DNA of 64,000 nucleotides, taken from NCBI RefSeq assembly GCF_010093815.1, contig NW_022985559.1:807180-871179 (forward strand), given 5' to 3'. The notes below the pieces were generated by a model, which was given only the letters and a program-made list of their open reading frames with translations, ran no database searches and was not told where the DNA came from. Position 1 is the first letter of the stretch; each line of letters begins with the position of its first letter. This document shows, one piece after another, positions 1 to 11,952 of this stretch. The position numbers and the translations under genes are program-made. This stretch comes from Pseudovirgaria hyperparasitica. Its lineage: Eukaryota; Ascomycota; Dothideomycetes; Acrospermales; Acrospermaceae.

Positions 1-3000
1 TCAGATCGCTGAGGACAGAGCTCAGCACGCTTGCCTCGCGCTTGGGTTGCGCGTGCGGAACGGCCAGGGAGGAGGCGTCTGCGGCGTGGGTTGATGGGCT
101 CGGGGGTTCGTCTTCGGGCATGTAGAGGGTGGTGCCGGATGGTGAGAAGGGTGCTGCGTACCAGGGTATGCCGCCGTGGGTGAGGATTCTGAGGTCGTCT
201 GGTTCTGCGTCTGTTTTGTTGTGTGAGGACCCATGGGCGTGAGTAGGAGGACCGGTGGATGTTGAGGGGTGTGTTGAGCCTGAGGCGGATAGGGAGGGTA
301 CAGAGCCGTCTGAGCCAGTCGATGCGGCAGGATCGCCGCCGGCCATGATGGTGTCGAGGTGCTGTTCGGCGGCGATATTGTTGTTGGGGGTCGGGATGGT
401 CTCCTCGGTCTCGCCAAGTTGGAGACGGATTACCGCTTCGTCGGTCGTCTCGTCGTGCTCAGCGTCAGGGTCGTGCATATGACCATTCGCGTGGTTTTTA
501 GAGATCCCGTTGGCGAGAATACCATGTTCGGATCCACGCACACCCTTAGGTTCATGTGCTGCCTCGTTGATTATTTGGTCGACTTCCATCTCTTCACCCT
601 CACTATCAATGTCCATGTCTGCAGCATCATTATTGACCTCGACCGCCACTTCACGAGCGGCTTGTTGCACTTCCGGCGGTCGAGTCATAGCAATCAACGC
701 CGCAAGGTCTGGAAAGTCTTTTCGGTTCCGCACAATGTCTGATTCTTTCCGCGTAACATCGTCCAGCGGCCCCTGGATAGCCTTGATAATGCGCTTGGCC
801 ACGGCCTTTCTCTGCTTTTCCTCCAACGTCAAGGGCCCATCAGCGCCGGGATTGAGTGCGGTGCGGAAGACGTTTGCCAGATCGGGAGTGAAGTCGGCTA
901 CTGTCACGTAGTGACGGCGGTCCATATTCTCCCGGATCTGGTTCAGGCCGTCAGCAAACATGTCTTTACCGTCCATTTGCTGGGCTTTCGCCAAGATAGG
1001 CTCGAGTAAAGGCTGGATGGGGAAGGTTATTAGATCTACCAGTTCCAGTTGCAGTCTCGCATCGAACAGGTTCTTGTCCTCGCGCTCCTTCACTGCCTTC
1101 ACCATCGGTACCAGATGCGCCATGTCTTTCTCGAGAGCTTCAGCAAACTCGATTCGGCGTTGCAGGCGAGGTCCACCGGCTGCGCCCATGCCTGCAAAAT
1201 TTCGCCGTGTGATTTCCATCGAAGAGAACTGCTCCATCTGCAGCTGAAGTCGTTTCAGAAGAGAGGCGCCACGTCGAGCCTCACGTTTCAAGGTCCAGTA
1301 CTTGCAGGCTTCGGCGACAAACTCCTTTCGCCTGCGTGGATTGAAGCGTTGAAGCGCAGTCTCCACGTTATTGAAGACCACTTGGGGTACGACTGGCGCC
1401 CCTGACGGCAGCCGCCACACTTGCTTCTGCGGTACTCCTCGCTTCTTGTTCTGTCCTGTCTCAGGCTCGTCGGCGCCATCATTATGCTGCTGAGTTCGTG
1501 AGGGACCCTGTGCCAGTGCGGCTGCCTGACTGTCTGCCCATCTTCGACCTCTCATCTCCCGGCGATAGAAAGCCACTGCTTCCTCGTAGGCCCATTCAAC
1601 ATCATTGTCTCGTCTCCACTCTGACGTCACGTGTCTGTGACAGAACGCCTTCAACACACTCGCATCCTGTATGCCTGTGCTATGGGCTGACTTCATCTTC
1701 AAGTACAGTCGCGCGCGTCTGGCGCAGGTAACATGAAAGGCTGCGTAACAATTCTTGTTGCCACACTGAATACATGCTCCCATCTTCTGTTGACAGATAT
1801 AACATTGCTACCACGTCATCAGTTTACCGGCACCAGTGAGGAGACATGGACAAGACTCACAAGCTTCCAACGTTGTTTCTGTACCTTCTCAACATCCATG
1901 ACTGGCTCCATGAATGTCGTGTTACCCAGTGAGACTTCTGGTATCCAAATCGCACAGAGAAGATGTGACCATCTCATGTTATTGGTTTGTTTAAACGCGC
2001 CGTCGACATTGGGGCAGAAGATGCAGGTCTAGTGTCTGTTAGCCCCACCACCGGTAGAAACGTGTACATAAATAAGGTTCTTACAGGAGTTGCACGTCCG
2101 ATTAGTTGGCACTTGCGGCAGAGCCACTGTCCTTCCGGTATGAATGGGACGCCGTAACATTCTTGGTGAACGGCGAGGTCACAACCATCGCAGAAGACGA
2201 TTGCGTTGGTGTTTTCGCAGTCGCCGTCGTCACAGATGGCACATTTGGAGTCTTGTTCCTCGCCCTGGCCTGCTATCTCGCCATTGACTGCGGCTGCAGA
2301 ACTAGAGCGTGGACGATGGGTTTGCGGAGGCTTTGGGTTTGGTTTTGGTATTCCTGTTCTCGTTTAGACATACTTCACGTAGTCGGGTCGCTGTTTGACT
2401 TACGCTTCTCCAGCGAATGCCATTCCTTTTCTATTTGCGTCATCGTTATTTCGAAGAGCCAAGGCTTGATGTTTTCGGCTTCTTCTTTTCTTCGCGTCAT
2501 ATTGTGCGCTTCAAGCCATCTTTCGTCCTGCTCATCCATATCGTATTCGACCCGCCCAACTTGTGCAGTCGGACCGTCAATATCGGACTTTGTTGTAACC
2601 GCGAGATCCAGGTCGTCTTCGATTGAACCTTCTGACACGCGTATGAATGTTCGTTCTGGTCGCGCAAATATCTCACTCTCTTGATAGCCGACATGTGCCA
2701 TAGACTTGTCGACATAGTTGACTTGTGCCGCCGGATCCTGCTCGTAGGTAGCGAACGTTTCGACCTGGCGATATACAGGCTTCGGGAGGTTCAAGCGCTC
2801 TTTGGGGTTCTGCGCAGGTATAGGAATTATTCGTGGAGCAGGCGGAGAGCCAAGACCTGTGAGCATATAGTCGGCTCGTCGCGCAGGCCTTCCCGGACGC
2901 CTCTTGTGGGGTGTTCCAGGCGTACCGTTTTTGCCTGCTTGGTACTGGGCGTCGGCATCGTTGTGAAGAGCTTCCTGATGTAGAGTGGGCGATTTCGACA

Positions 3001-3658
3001 GGCTCATCAAGGCAACGTCGACTGCGCCATTTGCTCCATCCTCGTTGAGGCTGTTGTGACCAAAGTTCGGAGCCTTAATCGGAGTACCTGGTTTCGAGAT
3101 GGGCGTGATCAGTCCGTCGACCTCTTCAGCAGTGTACACGGGGAACACAACATCGAGGTCCAGATCAGGATGAAACTCTTCCCATCCGCGCTCCTCGCGC
3201 GGTTTGTATCCGTCGTTCTGAGCCACGGCAGCAGCGGCAGCAGACGCCGAGCTTGACCGAGGCCCATGAGCCAGTTGTTCTTGTTGTTGAGCTAACCTCA
3301 CTTGCCTCTCTCTTTCTCTTCGCGCTCGGTCTCGATCTCGGTCGCGTTGGGTTCTTTCGCGGCGTGGACGGGGGCGAACAGCACTGGCTGTGGGTATGTC
3401 TGAAGTAAGAATGACGCCAGCCTTTTCAGTGTTTGACCTGCCAATCCTCCCTCGTGAGCCGATGTAATTGTATCCACCAGGACCAGTGCCTCCAACAGGT
3501 GTCTCGTTTCCGGTATCTGGATCAAGATACCGGCCGCCGCCACCTGGTCCCCCGGGAACATACTTGAGTTTTTTATTGGGCGGAGCTGTGTCTTCACCAC
3601 CGCGGAGCCGTGTAGGGTTGCGAACGCGTCTTCGAGGCGTGTCTGGAGACGTCGCCAT
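1..3658 (-). CDS. nto1: Nto1-like PHD-finger subunit of NuA3 histone acetyltransferase (3' end cut by window)
   Basis: Four exons on the minus strand: 3658-2404, 2353-2085, 2028-1861, 1807-1, with introns of 50, 56 and 53 bp. At least 1166 residues; the frame is still open at base 1. An enhancer-of-polycomb-like segment ([15 protein letters not shown], about residues 370-395, then [12 protein letters not shown]) is followed by a PHD finger (CAICDDGDC, then [15 protein letters not shown], about 430-480). Next comes an extended zinc-knuckle PHD ([15 protein letters not shown], then [15 protein letters not shown] and [13 protein letters not shown]). A helical BRPF-type region follows ([20 protein letters not shown]) and then a long acidic, low-complexity tail. 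This order is that of BRPF/Nto1 scaffolds, which by family knowledge bind histone H3 and anchor the MYST acetyltransferase. Start: the ATG at 3658 ([10 protein letters not shown]); codons upstream stay open but only to a TTG. The N-terminal third is R/Q/A-rich and probably disordered. Confidence 0.93.
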
Positions 3659-4308
3659 AATTGATCCGTCTGACAACGGCGTCGAATACGATGCGCAGCT
3701 TGCGATTGCGCAGAGGATGTGTCAGATGGGATCTAGGTAGGGGACGCGAAGCTGAAGGCTCTCAGCCGTGGCTAAAGAGCGGACGGGCGCGTCAAGCGTA
3801 TGTAAAGGTGTTCTAGCATCGGTATGCGGTCGGGAGAAGAAGTAATGAAAGACTTTTGCTTCGACATGCAACGCGTATGAATTCTTTCGCACGTCGCGCT
3901 CTCTCAAACTTGACGTCTCCCTTTGCGGTTGCTGCCATATGTGCGCACAGGCCACCTGGCCGCCTCCGATTTGCACTATACCAAGTTCAGAACAAAGGCT
4001 GCAGGGATATTGATGCCTGAGGCAACGAGCGCCATGTCGTCAGCAACGTTGCGAGACATTTCTCACACGACCGTCCTGCGCAACAAGTACAACGACATGT
4101 GATGATGGTCTCAATATGTCAACCTCTTCCATGAGTGCACAATGCAGTTCGAATGTGACCAGCTCTACATCTTGCATATATTTACAATCCGTTGCGCTCT
4201 CCGACCGGCTTCCCTCTCTGTCGGACTGCGTAGTTGAGGTCCGATAAAGGTTCTATCGCCCTGTCATCTTGATATACCAGGCGCACGACACAAGTCCACA
4301 AGGTCACG
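3659..4308. other. Intergenic region between divergent nto1 and cystinosin-like genes
   Basis: This 650-bp stretch separates two head-to-head start codons, so it must hold both promoters. Short open stretches exist here but show no family resemblance or splice logic. No clear TATA box or other motif was recognised. Confidence 0.5.
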
Positions 4309-5241
4309 ATGTCAGACTCGGAATTAAGACTGTTTGCACAAGCAGTGTCGCGTGTCCTGGGATGGATCTACTTTGTGTCGTGGAGCTTCAGCTTCTATCC
4401 TCAACCAATACTCAACTGGCAACGCAAGACGACGAGCGGGTTCGCCATAGACTATCCCACGCTCAATATACTAGGATTTACGTCTTACACGATATCCACA
4501 GCGTCGTTTCTGTACAATCCCACGATTCGACAGCAGTATGCATACAGGAACCCGCTGGAGCCGATACCGACAGTGCGATTCAACGATTTTCTCTTCGCGC
4601 TGCATGGGGCGATAATGTGCTTGGTTGCATACAGTCAGTTTTTTCCACGGCTGTGGGGATTCAAGGAGAGTGACCGGCAAAAGGCGAGTCGTGTGGCAGT
4701 GGGCATCGTGATCGGATGCCTTGCTGGCGTGGGCATAGTCATCGCAATTGTGTTGATCAAGGGCAAGGACTTCGGCGAAGACCCGAGCGGCTGGGCGTGG
4801 ATTGAGGTGGTTAGTATAGTAGATGCGCAGCCAAACATAGTGCATGTTGCTGACGGCGCACCAGATGTATGCGATATCGTATGTGAAACTGATTGCGACA
4901 GTGGTCAAATACGTGGTAAGTGTTGAATGCATGCAAGATTCCAGACATGGCTAAGCGTCACGAAGCCGCAGTGCTATATGAATTTCCGTCGCAAGTCTAC
5001 CGTGGGCTTCCACATGGCCGGAATATGGGCGGACTTTATTGGTGGTGTTCTCTCAATCGGACAACTGCTGATCGATGCCTCTCTGGAGTCGGATTGGAGT
5101 GGCATCACCGGGAATCCGGCCAAATTTCTACTGGCCAACATCACAATCGTGTTTGACTTGGTATTTCTTGTCCAGCACCTTGTGTTGTATCATGGTGCCA
5201 GTCCTATGGTGGAGGAAGAGCGAGAGCAACTGCTTGCGTGA
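4309..5241 (+). CDS. Cystinosin-like PQ-loop transporter (lysosomal/vacuolar cystine exporter family)
   Basis: Three exons, 4309-4809, 4865-4915 and 4966-5241 (introns 55 and 50 bp), give a 275-residue protein of about seven membrane segments. The two diagnostic PQ loops are visible: FYPQPILNW (P31-Q32) after the first helix, and YVPQCYMNFRRKSTVGF, whose Pro-Gln (185-186) opens exon 3. The 51-bp middle exon is required: it supplies the helix YAISYVKLIATVVKYV and restores the PQ motif, which any readthrough model destroys. The C-terminal part, with ADFIGGVLSIGQLLIDA and ITIVFDLVFLVQHLVLY, follows the human CTNS / yeast Ers1 pattern. The family exports cystine from lysosomes or vacuoles with protons; localisation here is inferred. 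The gene is head-to-head with nto1. Ends LLA then TGA. No sign of damage. Confidence 0.92.
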
Positions 5242-7317
5242 ATCTTTCAGACAATTAGAGCACAGCAAATTGAGAGGGGACAGCCAATGGTGGAGAATTT
5301 GTTGAGTTCCCCGCGCCACTCTCGGATGAGACGTTTACCGTCAGCCATATTTGGTGAGTGGTACGTGAAGATGGCAATCCGGGCGAATCGAGAAATCGAC
5401 GGCAGAGTTGCAGCAGTGAATGAATGGAACCCTAACGCGGAGAAGGGATGCGGGATGTGGTTGTGGGGCCCAGTATGGACAAGCGCATTGAAAGAGTGTA
5501 GCGCGACGCAGATGAGTAAAATAGAGGCATCATAGACGAGACAACAAACACGAAAACGATGTGCGCCAAATTCTCGAGATAGTCAGTCGAAGCGAACGCA
5601 GCTCCATATGCGCGCGACAGTGCCTGAAAGCTTCTCCGAGTCACATATTTGTCCTACGAAGTCGAAAAGTGTCGTGATGTAGTAATATACATACAGTACA
5701 GTATAGAGATATGCCGGTCCGCTATAGCGCCAAACAGACAGGGATAATTCCGGTTGGGGGCCAACAAATCGCCAGCGGGATACAGATTGTGGTTGGTCGG
5801 ACTGATAATTAAATGAATTATTTCTCCTCTCTCCACCTGTCAGAGGAGACGGATGTAATGGCTAGCAATAGCCAAAGCGACCTGGACGCTGAGCTTATAC
5901 GTTGGGCTGCTTGGCTGTCGATTTGAAGTTAGATATCAGCCTCTCGAGCTCGACTCGCCTAGTCAAAGACACGACGATGTTGAGTGTCAGACATGATAGA
6001 CTACAGGCAAAGAAGCAAGTCGCAAGTGGTCGTCGGCAACAATGATGGCGAGACATCAGCTGCTACATTCGAGATGAAACCAGTCTTGTATGCAGGCACA
6101 GACACTGATACGCACACGAGAGTCACGACTTCACGGCTTTCCCAATTCATCGACGACTGAAGTCTACTGTCATAATTTCGAGCTCGTAACTCGTAACTCG
6201 TAAGAATACAGAGGTGGTGCGCACTCCTGCAGCGCCCTTGCTGAGGATTCACGACGATTTGAGGCTTGTTCCCTGCAACACGGCACAGACGAGTCTTGCA
6301 GAGCAGAGGGAGTCGGGGCTGTTGTTGATGATCAACGGCACCACCATATCGATGCCGACATTACCTGCGTCTGAAACATGGACTCGTCCCTCGTGGAGAA
6401 GAGGTCGACTAGCTACTACTCCTATCGCTCGTCGTCATCGACATCGACATCGTACTGTACTCGCAATTAGCTTTTGACAGATGACAGCGCCAGCGCCAGC
6501 GCCGTCTGCCGTGATACAGGTACTGTAGTCACTGTGGCTTAATTAGGACATACAGTGGTACTGACTCGTGAAGCAAAGAACCCAATGACACGGTAGAGGG
6601 AATGATAGCTGGACTAAAGAGTGGATCTGGCCCACCGGGAGGAAGAATAGGCCCCTACTATTACACTCAGGCTGTTGGCTGCCCTGACTGCCCGCCGCCC
6701 CCGAAGTGCCTGATAGTTAGTTGACTATTAGTGAGAACTCCCTGCCCCGGTGGCTTCTTTGCTGCCATGGCTCGTCGTCGCCTGGGGCGCTCAATCACAA
6801 TCCATAGTAATAAAACATCACGGCGTCAAACCACCGTTGCCCCTGTCCCCGTCCCTGTCCCTGTCCCTGCTCTGGCCGTGTCTCTCGTAACATATTATTA
6901 TTATGTGTAGATTGTGGCTCGTGGGCAGCGGTGGGTGGAAGAAAGGGAAAAGCAGACGGTACCTGCGTCCATTCCCGGTCCGATTCACACTTCCATCAGT
7001 AATTAGACTTCGTGATGGCCGCAGCAGCACTTCTCTCCCTTCACATCCTTCTCGGGGACCTCTGTCGATAGCGTCGCCTTCCCGTGCGCCGAACGCTGGA
7101 TGCTGAAAGCTGGATGCCAAATGCTAATTGATTGCTGTTGCTGGATGCTGAATGCCGATTGCTGACTGCCGACGACGGCTCATCCGGTAGAGGCCCGCCA
7201 CCGTCCTTCTCCGTCCTATCGTGAGCTTCATTCGAACCGCCAGCCTTCTGGCCTTTTGGCTTTTTGGCTTTCTGCCACTCCGACGTCAGCTTCTCCCTTT
7301 TTTGTTCGCCGCCTTCG
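5242..7317. other. Gene-free intergenic region, about 2.1 kb
   Basis: No reading frame here shows family motifs, a credible start context or matching introns. Visible low-complexity patches are a CGCCAG run near 6488-6504, a TCCCTG hexamer run near 6838-6870, and several imperfect copies of GCTGGATGCTGAA around 7097-7170. It probably holds the 3' end of the transporter transcript and the promoter/5' leader of the RGS-LOV gene. Confidence 0.5.
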
Positions 7318-10300
7318 ATGGATGTGGACTTGGACGCGGATGTAGACGGGGACCATGACTATCATGGCGATCCCTTCACCACCGACGCCATTTTCTCCGA
7401 AAGCAGGGCAGCCGGCGAGCAAGATCTACTAAGTCGTCGCATTGCAAAGCTTATTGCCTCTCGCACTGCGCCTGCTGAGCATTATCTTCGCCCACGGCCG
7501 AATGATATCATTCCCGACTGTCCGGGCTCTTCTGCTCTATACCAGCACCAGCCTCGTCGTCGCTCGCAAATTCATCCCTCTTGGCGGCCCCGATTCACAG
7601 ACGACACCGAGTCTTTGACCAGCTCATTTCGCCCGTCTTCAAGCATCATCACAAACAGTCTATCCAGGTCCCGGTCTGTTAGCCAGGCCTTGGCTTCACA
7701 GTCTAGACCAGGCATACGCTGTGATGAGAGCCCGCATTTCAAGTCGACGCTGAGCCTGCGCACCACACAACAACAATTATCATTACTCCACCCAGACCAG
7801 CCGAGACTTGATAGTTCCACGGTACGTTAAAACTAAAGCCCGACCCCCGCTCTATTCTCCTTGTGGTAATCCTGAATGCACCTCCCTATCCTTGGCTTCC
7901 ACCCTCTATCCCCCTTCGCCTGCACTTCAACGCCCTACCAGTCCATGCAGTTCAACTACTGCAGCGCCTCCACCTGCCTCCACAGTACTGCCTTGCCGTC
8001 TGTAACACTAGGCTTAGTCTGGTATTGTGACCCACTGGGGCTTCATCCTACTCTAGCTCTCGCTCTAGCATCGCCATCTCCATCTTCTCTCACCACAGTT
8101 ATTTGGGCTCTACCCCTAGGCGTCAATTTGACAGCTACTGACACTGGCGATCCCCCCATCAATCGCGATGCGCTGTTGTGTAGTAATCACATGTTGAGCC
8201 ATCGTATCCGCTTCTACCAATAACTTGTACCGTTCCTGGACTTCTGCATCATTATACCAATAACGTCGGCGGTTTGACTTTAGCTCTCACTAACCCTCCT
8301 CACAGACCATGCTCCCAACTATGGTTGAGAGAAAATCACCCATTGGCCGTGGCCGTGACGTAAATACTTCCGGTGTGGACCTTTCTCCTCGTGGTATTCA
8401 TATACCCTCTAGGACCAGGTAACTTTCATTCCTTTTTGACAATCTTCACACTTTTCGCAATGGCTGACGATCAACAACATAGCTCCAGGCCGTACAGGCC
8501 TCACCGCCGCATCGCATCTCCATCGCGCCAGCGACGGGATCTGAGTCCATCCGTGGGAGGTTCTACAGAAGATCGTGCCGTGGCGAGCTCTGCTGCTTCT
8601 ATGGCTTCGTACGACTCACCACCTTCCTCAGTCGAGCCTGGTGCCCTCTATGACAGGGGGCCCTCTGAAGCTCATGAGAAGCTTCACCCTCTCACCGAGG
8701 ACAACCCAGATTCGTTCGACCTGCTGTCTCCTGATGCGAACTTGAGAAGCAGCAAGTCGTACTCGCTCGAGGAACGATCCGAGTTGATGTTCTCGAGAAA
8801 GCATCTGCAAGCCATCTTCCAGGATCCCCATCAACTTCACCGGTTCACGGCTTTTCTCACCTCCTCACGTCCAAAGTCGATCCCGTTGCTGATATATTAT
8901 CTGGATGCCCTCAAGGCACTGCGCGCCATCAATTATGCCAATGCTGTTGCAGAAGCTCTTGATCCCATAGAGAATCTTGCCTTTACCGAGCATGCCGCCC
9001 GTCCAACGATGAATGGTGTGTTGGAGGAGAAGGCATCAGCTGCTTTTGACGTACTAGTCTGTGAAGACTTGCCTGCTTTCATTACTCATGTATATATCAA
9101 GATCGCGAGCCGAGCCATCACCCAGAGAGTTACTGGTAATCTACCAAAAGGCTCACAAGAGGCCGAGGGTCTGGCGGAAGTGTTCTGCTTCACTGACGTC
9201 TCGCGCCCTGACAATCCCATCATCTTTGCTTCTGAGGGTACGTACTCGATCCGGCATGAGATAAGATGCTCAGACACATGCTAACATGCCTAGAATTCCA
9301 TCGCACCACGCAGTATGGGGTAAATTATGCAATTGGTCGCAACTGCCGCTTCTTGCAAGGTCCTTGCACCAACCGCGACAGTATTCGTCGAGTTCGCACC
9401 GCTGTTGAGACCGGACAGGAAATCAGCGAGGTTTTCCTAAATTACCGCCGGGATGGCTCTCCGTTCATGAACATGCTCATGATGGCGCCACTGTACGATA
9501 GTCGTGGTACTCTCCGGTATTTCATAGGCGCCCAAATCGACATCAGTGGCCTAGTCAAGGAATGTGTCGACCTCGAAGCGCTCCAGAAGATTGTCGCCAC
9601 GAAAGACAAAGACGCTCCACCCCAGGATCCAGAGCCGACGAAAGACGAGTTCCAGGAGCTGGCTGAAATGCTCAACTATGCAGAGCTCGATTGTGTCCGC
9701 AAGCACGGCGGTCGAATGCACCGTGATGACGAGTATGAATCAGAGAATGAGACTCGCCATCGCATCGGTCGCGATAGACGCCCTCGCATGCATCTCCGCG
9801 ACTCTGCCGACTCCGCCGACGAAAGGACGAAGGCGGAGTCTATTCCCAAAACTATCAATGGTCGTCTCCAAGGCGTATACCAGCACTACCTTCTCCTCCG
9901 TCCTGCTCCCTCACTCCGCATCCTCTTCACCTCGCCTTCTCTACGCATCCCCGGCATTCTACAATCCCCATTCGTCGATCGGATAGGCGGCAGCGCCCGC
10001 GTGCGCGCCGGTCTCACCGCAGCCCTATCCGAGGGCCAAGGCGTAACCGCGAAAGTGAAATGGCTAACCAACCCACGAAACTCAGACGAAGAGGGCCGCA
10101 CGCGCTGGATCCACGCGACGCCCTTGCTCGACGCGAACGGCAAAGTAGGCGTGTGGATGGTGCTGCTTGTCGACGAAGCAACCGAGCAATACGTCCAGCG
10201 CAGAAAGTTCCGCGTCGCCCCGCCCGTCGAGCAATTCTCCTCCCAGTCCTATCACCACGAGGACGTGGAAACCACAGCGCGCCCGAGCACACGGAACGTG

Positions 10301-10849
10301 CCGGAGACAGATTCGATCGTCATGCGCAGCGTGCCGACAAGCGGCCGCCACAGCACCGATGACGAGGGCCCGCATGGCAAGTTCCTGGAAGACGACGAGT
10401 ATGACAGCGCGCCGGGCCCGCAAGTCCGGAACGTTGCGCGCAAACAGCCACGCGTCATTATGAATAGCATATCCGGGGGTCCAGGACCAGGTTCGTACCA
10501 GCAGCGGCAGCAGCAACACCACTACCAGAACGGCCTCAACTCACACCCGACCCCATCCCGTCCATCATCAAGGAACTCACGCCAAGACCGTTCTCGAGCC
10601 AATTCCTCACTCCCTCCACCGTCGCCCGCCGTGAACCACGTCCGCATCTCGAGCCCGGCCATAACGCCGCCGCAATCGCCCAAGGATAAGCGCAACTTTA
10701 TCAAGCTCGGCATGTCTCAGGCCGCGAATATGATTGGTCGACGCAGCAATGGGCAGGCGAATGGGCATGATGCGCGCGATAGTCACGATAGTCACGATGT
10801 CAGTGGGAACGCGATTGGCAATGGGAGTGTCGACAGCGTTGCTTTGTAA
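7318..10849 (+). CDS. RGS-LOV blue-light photoreceptor (BcLOV4-type), with C-terminal PAS-like domain
   Basis: Preferred model: exons 7318-7821, 8306-8418, 8483-9237, 9294-10849; introns 484, 64 and 56 bp; 975 residues. All junctions keep phase, and the first acceptor has a textbook CTCACTAAC branch site. A disordered N-terminus (MDVDLDADVDGDHD) leads to an RGS-like helical domain (about 298-423), then a LOV domain (about 435-545). The LOV domain has the flavin-binding signature GRNCRFLQGP, with the photoactive Cys at 475, and IGAQIDISG at its end. A PAS-like region follows (HYLLLRPAPSLRILF to GVWMVLLVDEATE, about 655-757), then a long Pro/Ser/Gln-rich tail. The closest described architecture is Botrytis BcLOV4, in which blue light drives membrane binding next to RGS (G-protein) function. 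Alternative: a start at ATG 8460 (MADDQQHSSRP) if the 8419 intron is retained. The RGS and LOV assignment is firm; the first two exons are less certain. Confidence 0.9.
7822..8305 (+). other. Long first intron of the RGS-LOV gene (predicted)
   Basis: At 484 bp this is several times longer than most other introns in the window. The donor is ACG|GTACGT and the acceptor is CTCACTAAC...CACAG. Both flanking exons are in phase 0. It may hide a further small exon or an upstream alternative promoter; I could not identify one. Confidence 0.55.
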
Positions 10850-11203
10850 GATCTGATTTTGGGAGCCTTCTTGGGTCGTCGTTGTTGGAGCAGAGCTTTG
10901 ATACACGATCTGCGGTCTCGAGGGACGTGGTGGAACGCATCAGGAAAGCAAGAATTGTCTCCTACAAACACACATACATACATACATTTAAGCGAGCATA
11001 TACGAAACGCGGCACGGCACGGGACTGGAGGCGCATGTACGAATGGACACAGAGACGGCAGCGGGCGGCATTTTCCTTTATTTGTACGACTAGACGTGGA
11101 CTCGGCGCTTTTCCTGGCCCCTTTTCTTTGTCTTTGTTTTTGTTTCTTTGGTTCTTTACTTTTTTCTGTACGTTTACGATATCCATCCATCATCCCATGT
11201 GTT

Positions 11204-11279
11204 GGTGGCTGGCTGGGTGGCTGGCTAACTGGCTAGCTGGCTGGACTCGGCTATTTGGCTGGTTGGCTGGACGGCTGGA
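11204..11279. repeat. Imperfect GGCTGGCT-type microsatellite
   Basis: Tandem GGCT/GGCTGGCT units with small substitutions (GGCTAACT, GGCTAGCT, GGCTATTT), about 76 bp, downstream of the RGS-LOV stop codon. Confidence 0.8.
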
Positions 11280-11462
11280 TACACAAAAAGAGAGGATGAA
11301 GGATGTGAATATATATTATGTCGCTTCTGGATAGAGACGTGATAGTGCTTGTGCTCGCTCTGCATTGTCTGTGAAATTGGCATTGAATCTAGGACGCTAG
11401 TGTGTAGCTTGTGCGCGTTAACACTCGCTATATATATATTAAACACCTCCACATCGTATCTA

Positions 11463-11501
11463 CTATGTATATGTATGTATATGTATATGTATATGTATAT
11501 A
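11463..11501. repeat. TATG/TATATG microsatellite
   Basis: Alternating TATG and TATATG units over about 39 bp. Confidence 0.85.
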
Positions 11502-11826
11502 CATCTAATCCTCCTTTCCAATTCTACTCTCCGTAGTTCTACCTTCCATTGAATGAACTATCGGCCTATAGACTATGGGCTACTCTACCGCTCTACTTTT
11601 GAGCTTACTAGCATGCTATTCTTACTTTTCTAATGATCTACATCGCGACACGTTCTGATCCGTCCGATATCTTTGAGACTCCTCGTGTGTATGTCTTGTT
11701 CTTCAACGAAGAAGGACAATAAAATGGAGTGTTGTTCTTAGAATATATGGTAGGAGTGAACGTGATGGGTTGGTAATTTGTTGTCTTATTTATTTTATTC
11801 TATCTGGTGATGTTTGTCGTTTTCGG

Positions 11827-11952
11827 TCTCTTCCTTCTCTTCCTTCTCTTCCTTCTCTTCCTTCTCTTCCTTCTCTTCCTTCTCNNNNNNNNNNTCTCTT
11901 CCTTCTCTTCCTTCTCTTCCTTCTCTTCCTTCTCTTCCTTCTCTTCCTTCTC
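11827..11952. repeat. 9-bp tandem repeat (CTTCCTTCT-type), interrupted by an assembly gap
   Basis: Pure pyrimidine array with the unit CTTCCTTCT repeated at least 12 times, near perfect on both sides of a run of ten N. The true copy number is unknown because of the gap. It reads as a short Ser-Leu-Pro repeat in one frame, but there is no gene around it. Confidence 0.95.
11885..11894. other. Assembly gap (10 N)
   Basis: Ten consecutive N bases inside the 9-bp array. A fixed small run usually marks a gap of unknown size, so the array could be much longer. Confidence 0.98.

Larger units (their letters stand above)
10850..11826. other. 3' region of the RGS-LOV gene and simple-repeat-rich intergenic DNA
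   Basis: This includes the probable 3' UTR, a GGCT-type repeat, a TATG-type repeat and a ACATACATACAT run near 10972-10986. No gene was recognised. Confidence 0.5.

Noticed and set aside
22-417. Minus-strand open frame rich in Pro and Thr
   Set aside because: It is an out-of-frame shadow of the nto1 C-terminal exon, whose true frame is open through base 1.
3659-3676. Extending nto1 upstream to a TTG codon at 3676
   Set aside because: Fungal nuclear genes start at ATG; the first in-frame ATG is 3658 and the extra six codons add no conserved sequence.
3722-3976. 84-codon minus-strand frame in the nto1/transporter promoter region
   Set aside because: No motif, no start context; lies in a region that must hold two promoters.
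7876-8223. 115-codon open frame
   Set aside because: It lies inside the predicted 484-bp first intron of the RGS-LOV gene and has no family resemblance.
10014-10522. Long minus-strand frames opposite the RGS-LOV gene
   Set aside because: Arg-rich shadows of GC-rich coding sequence.
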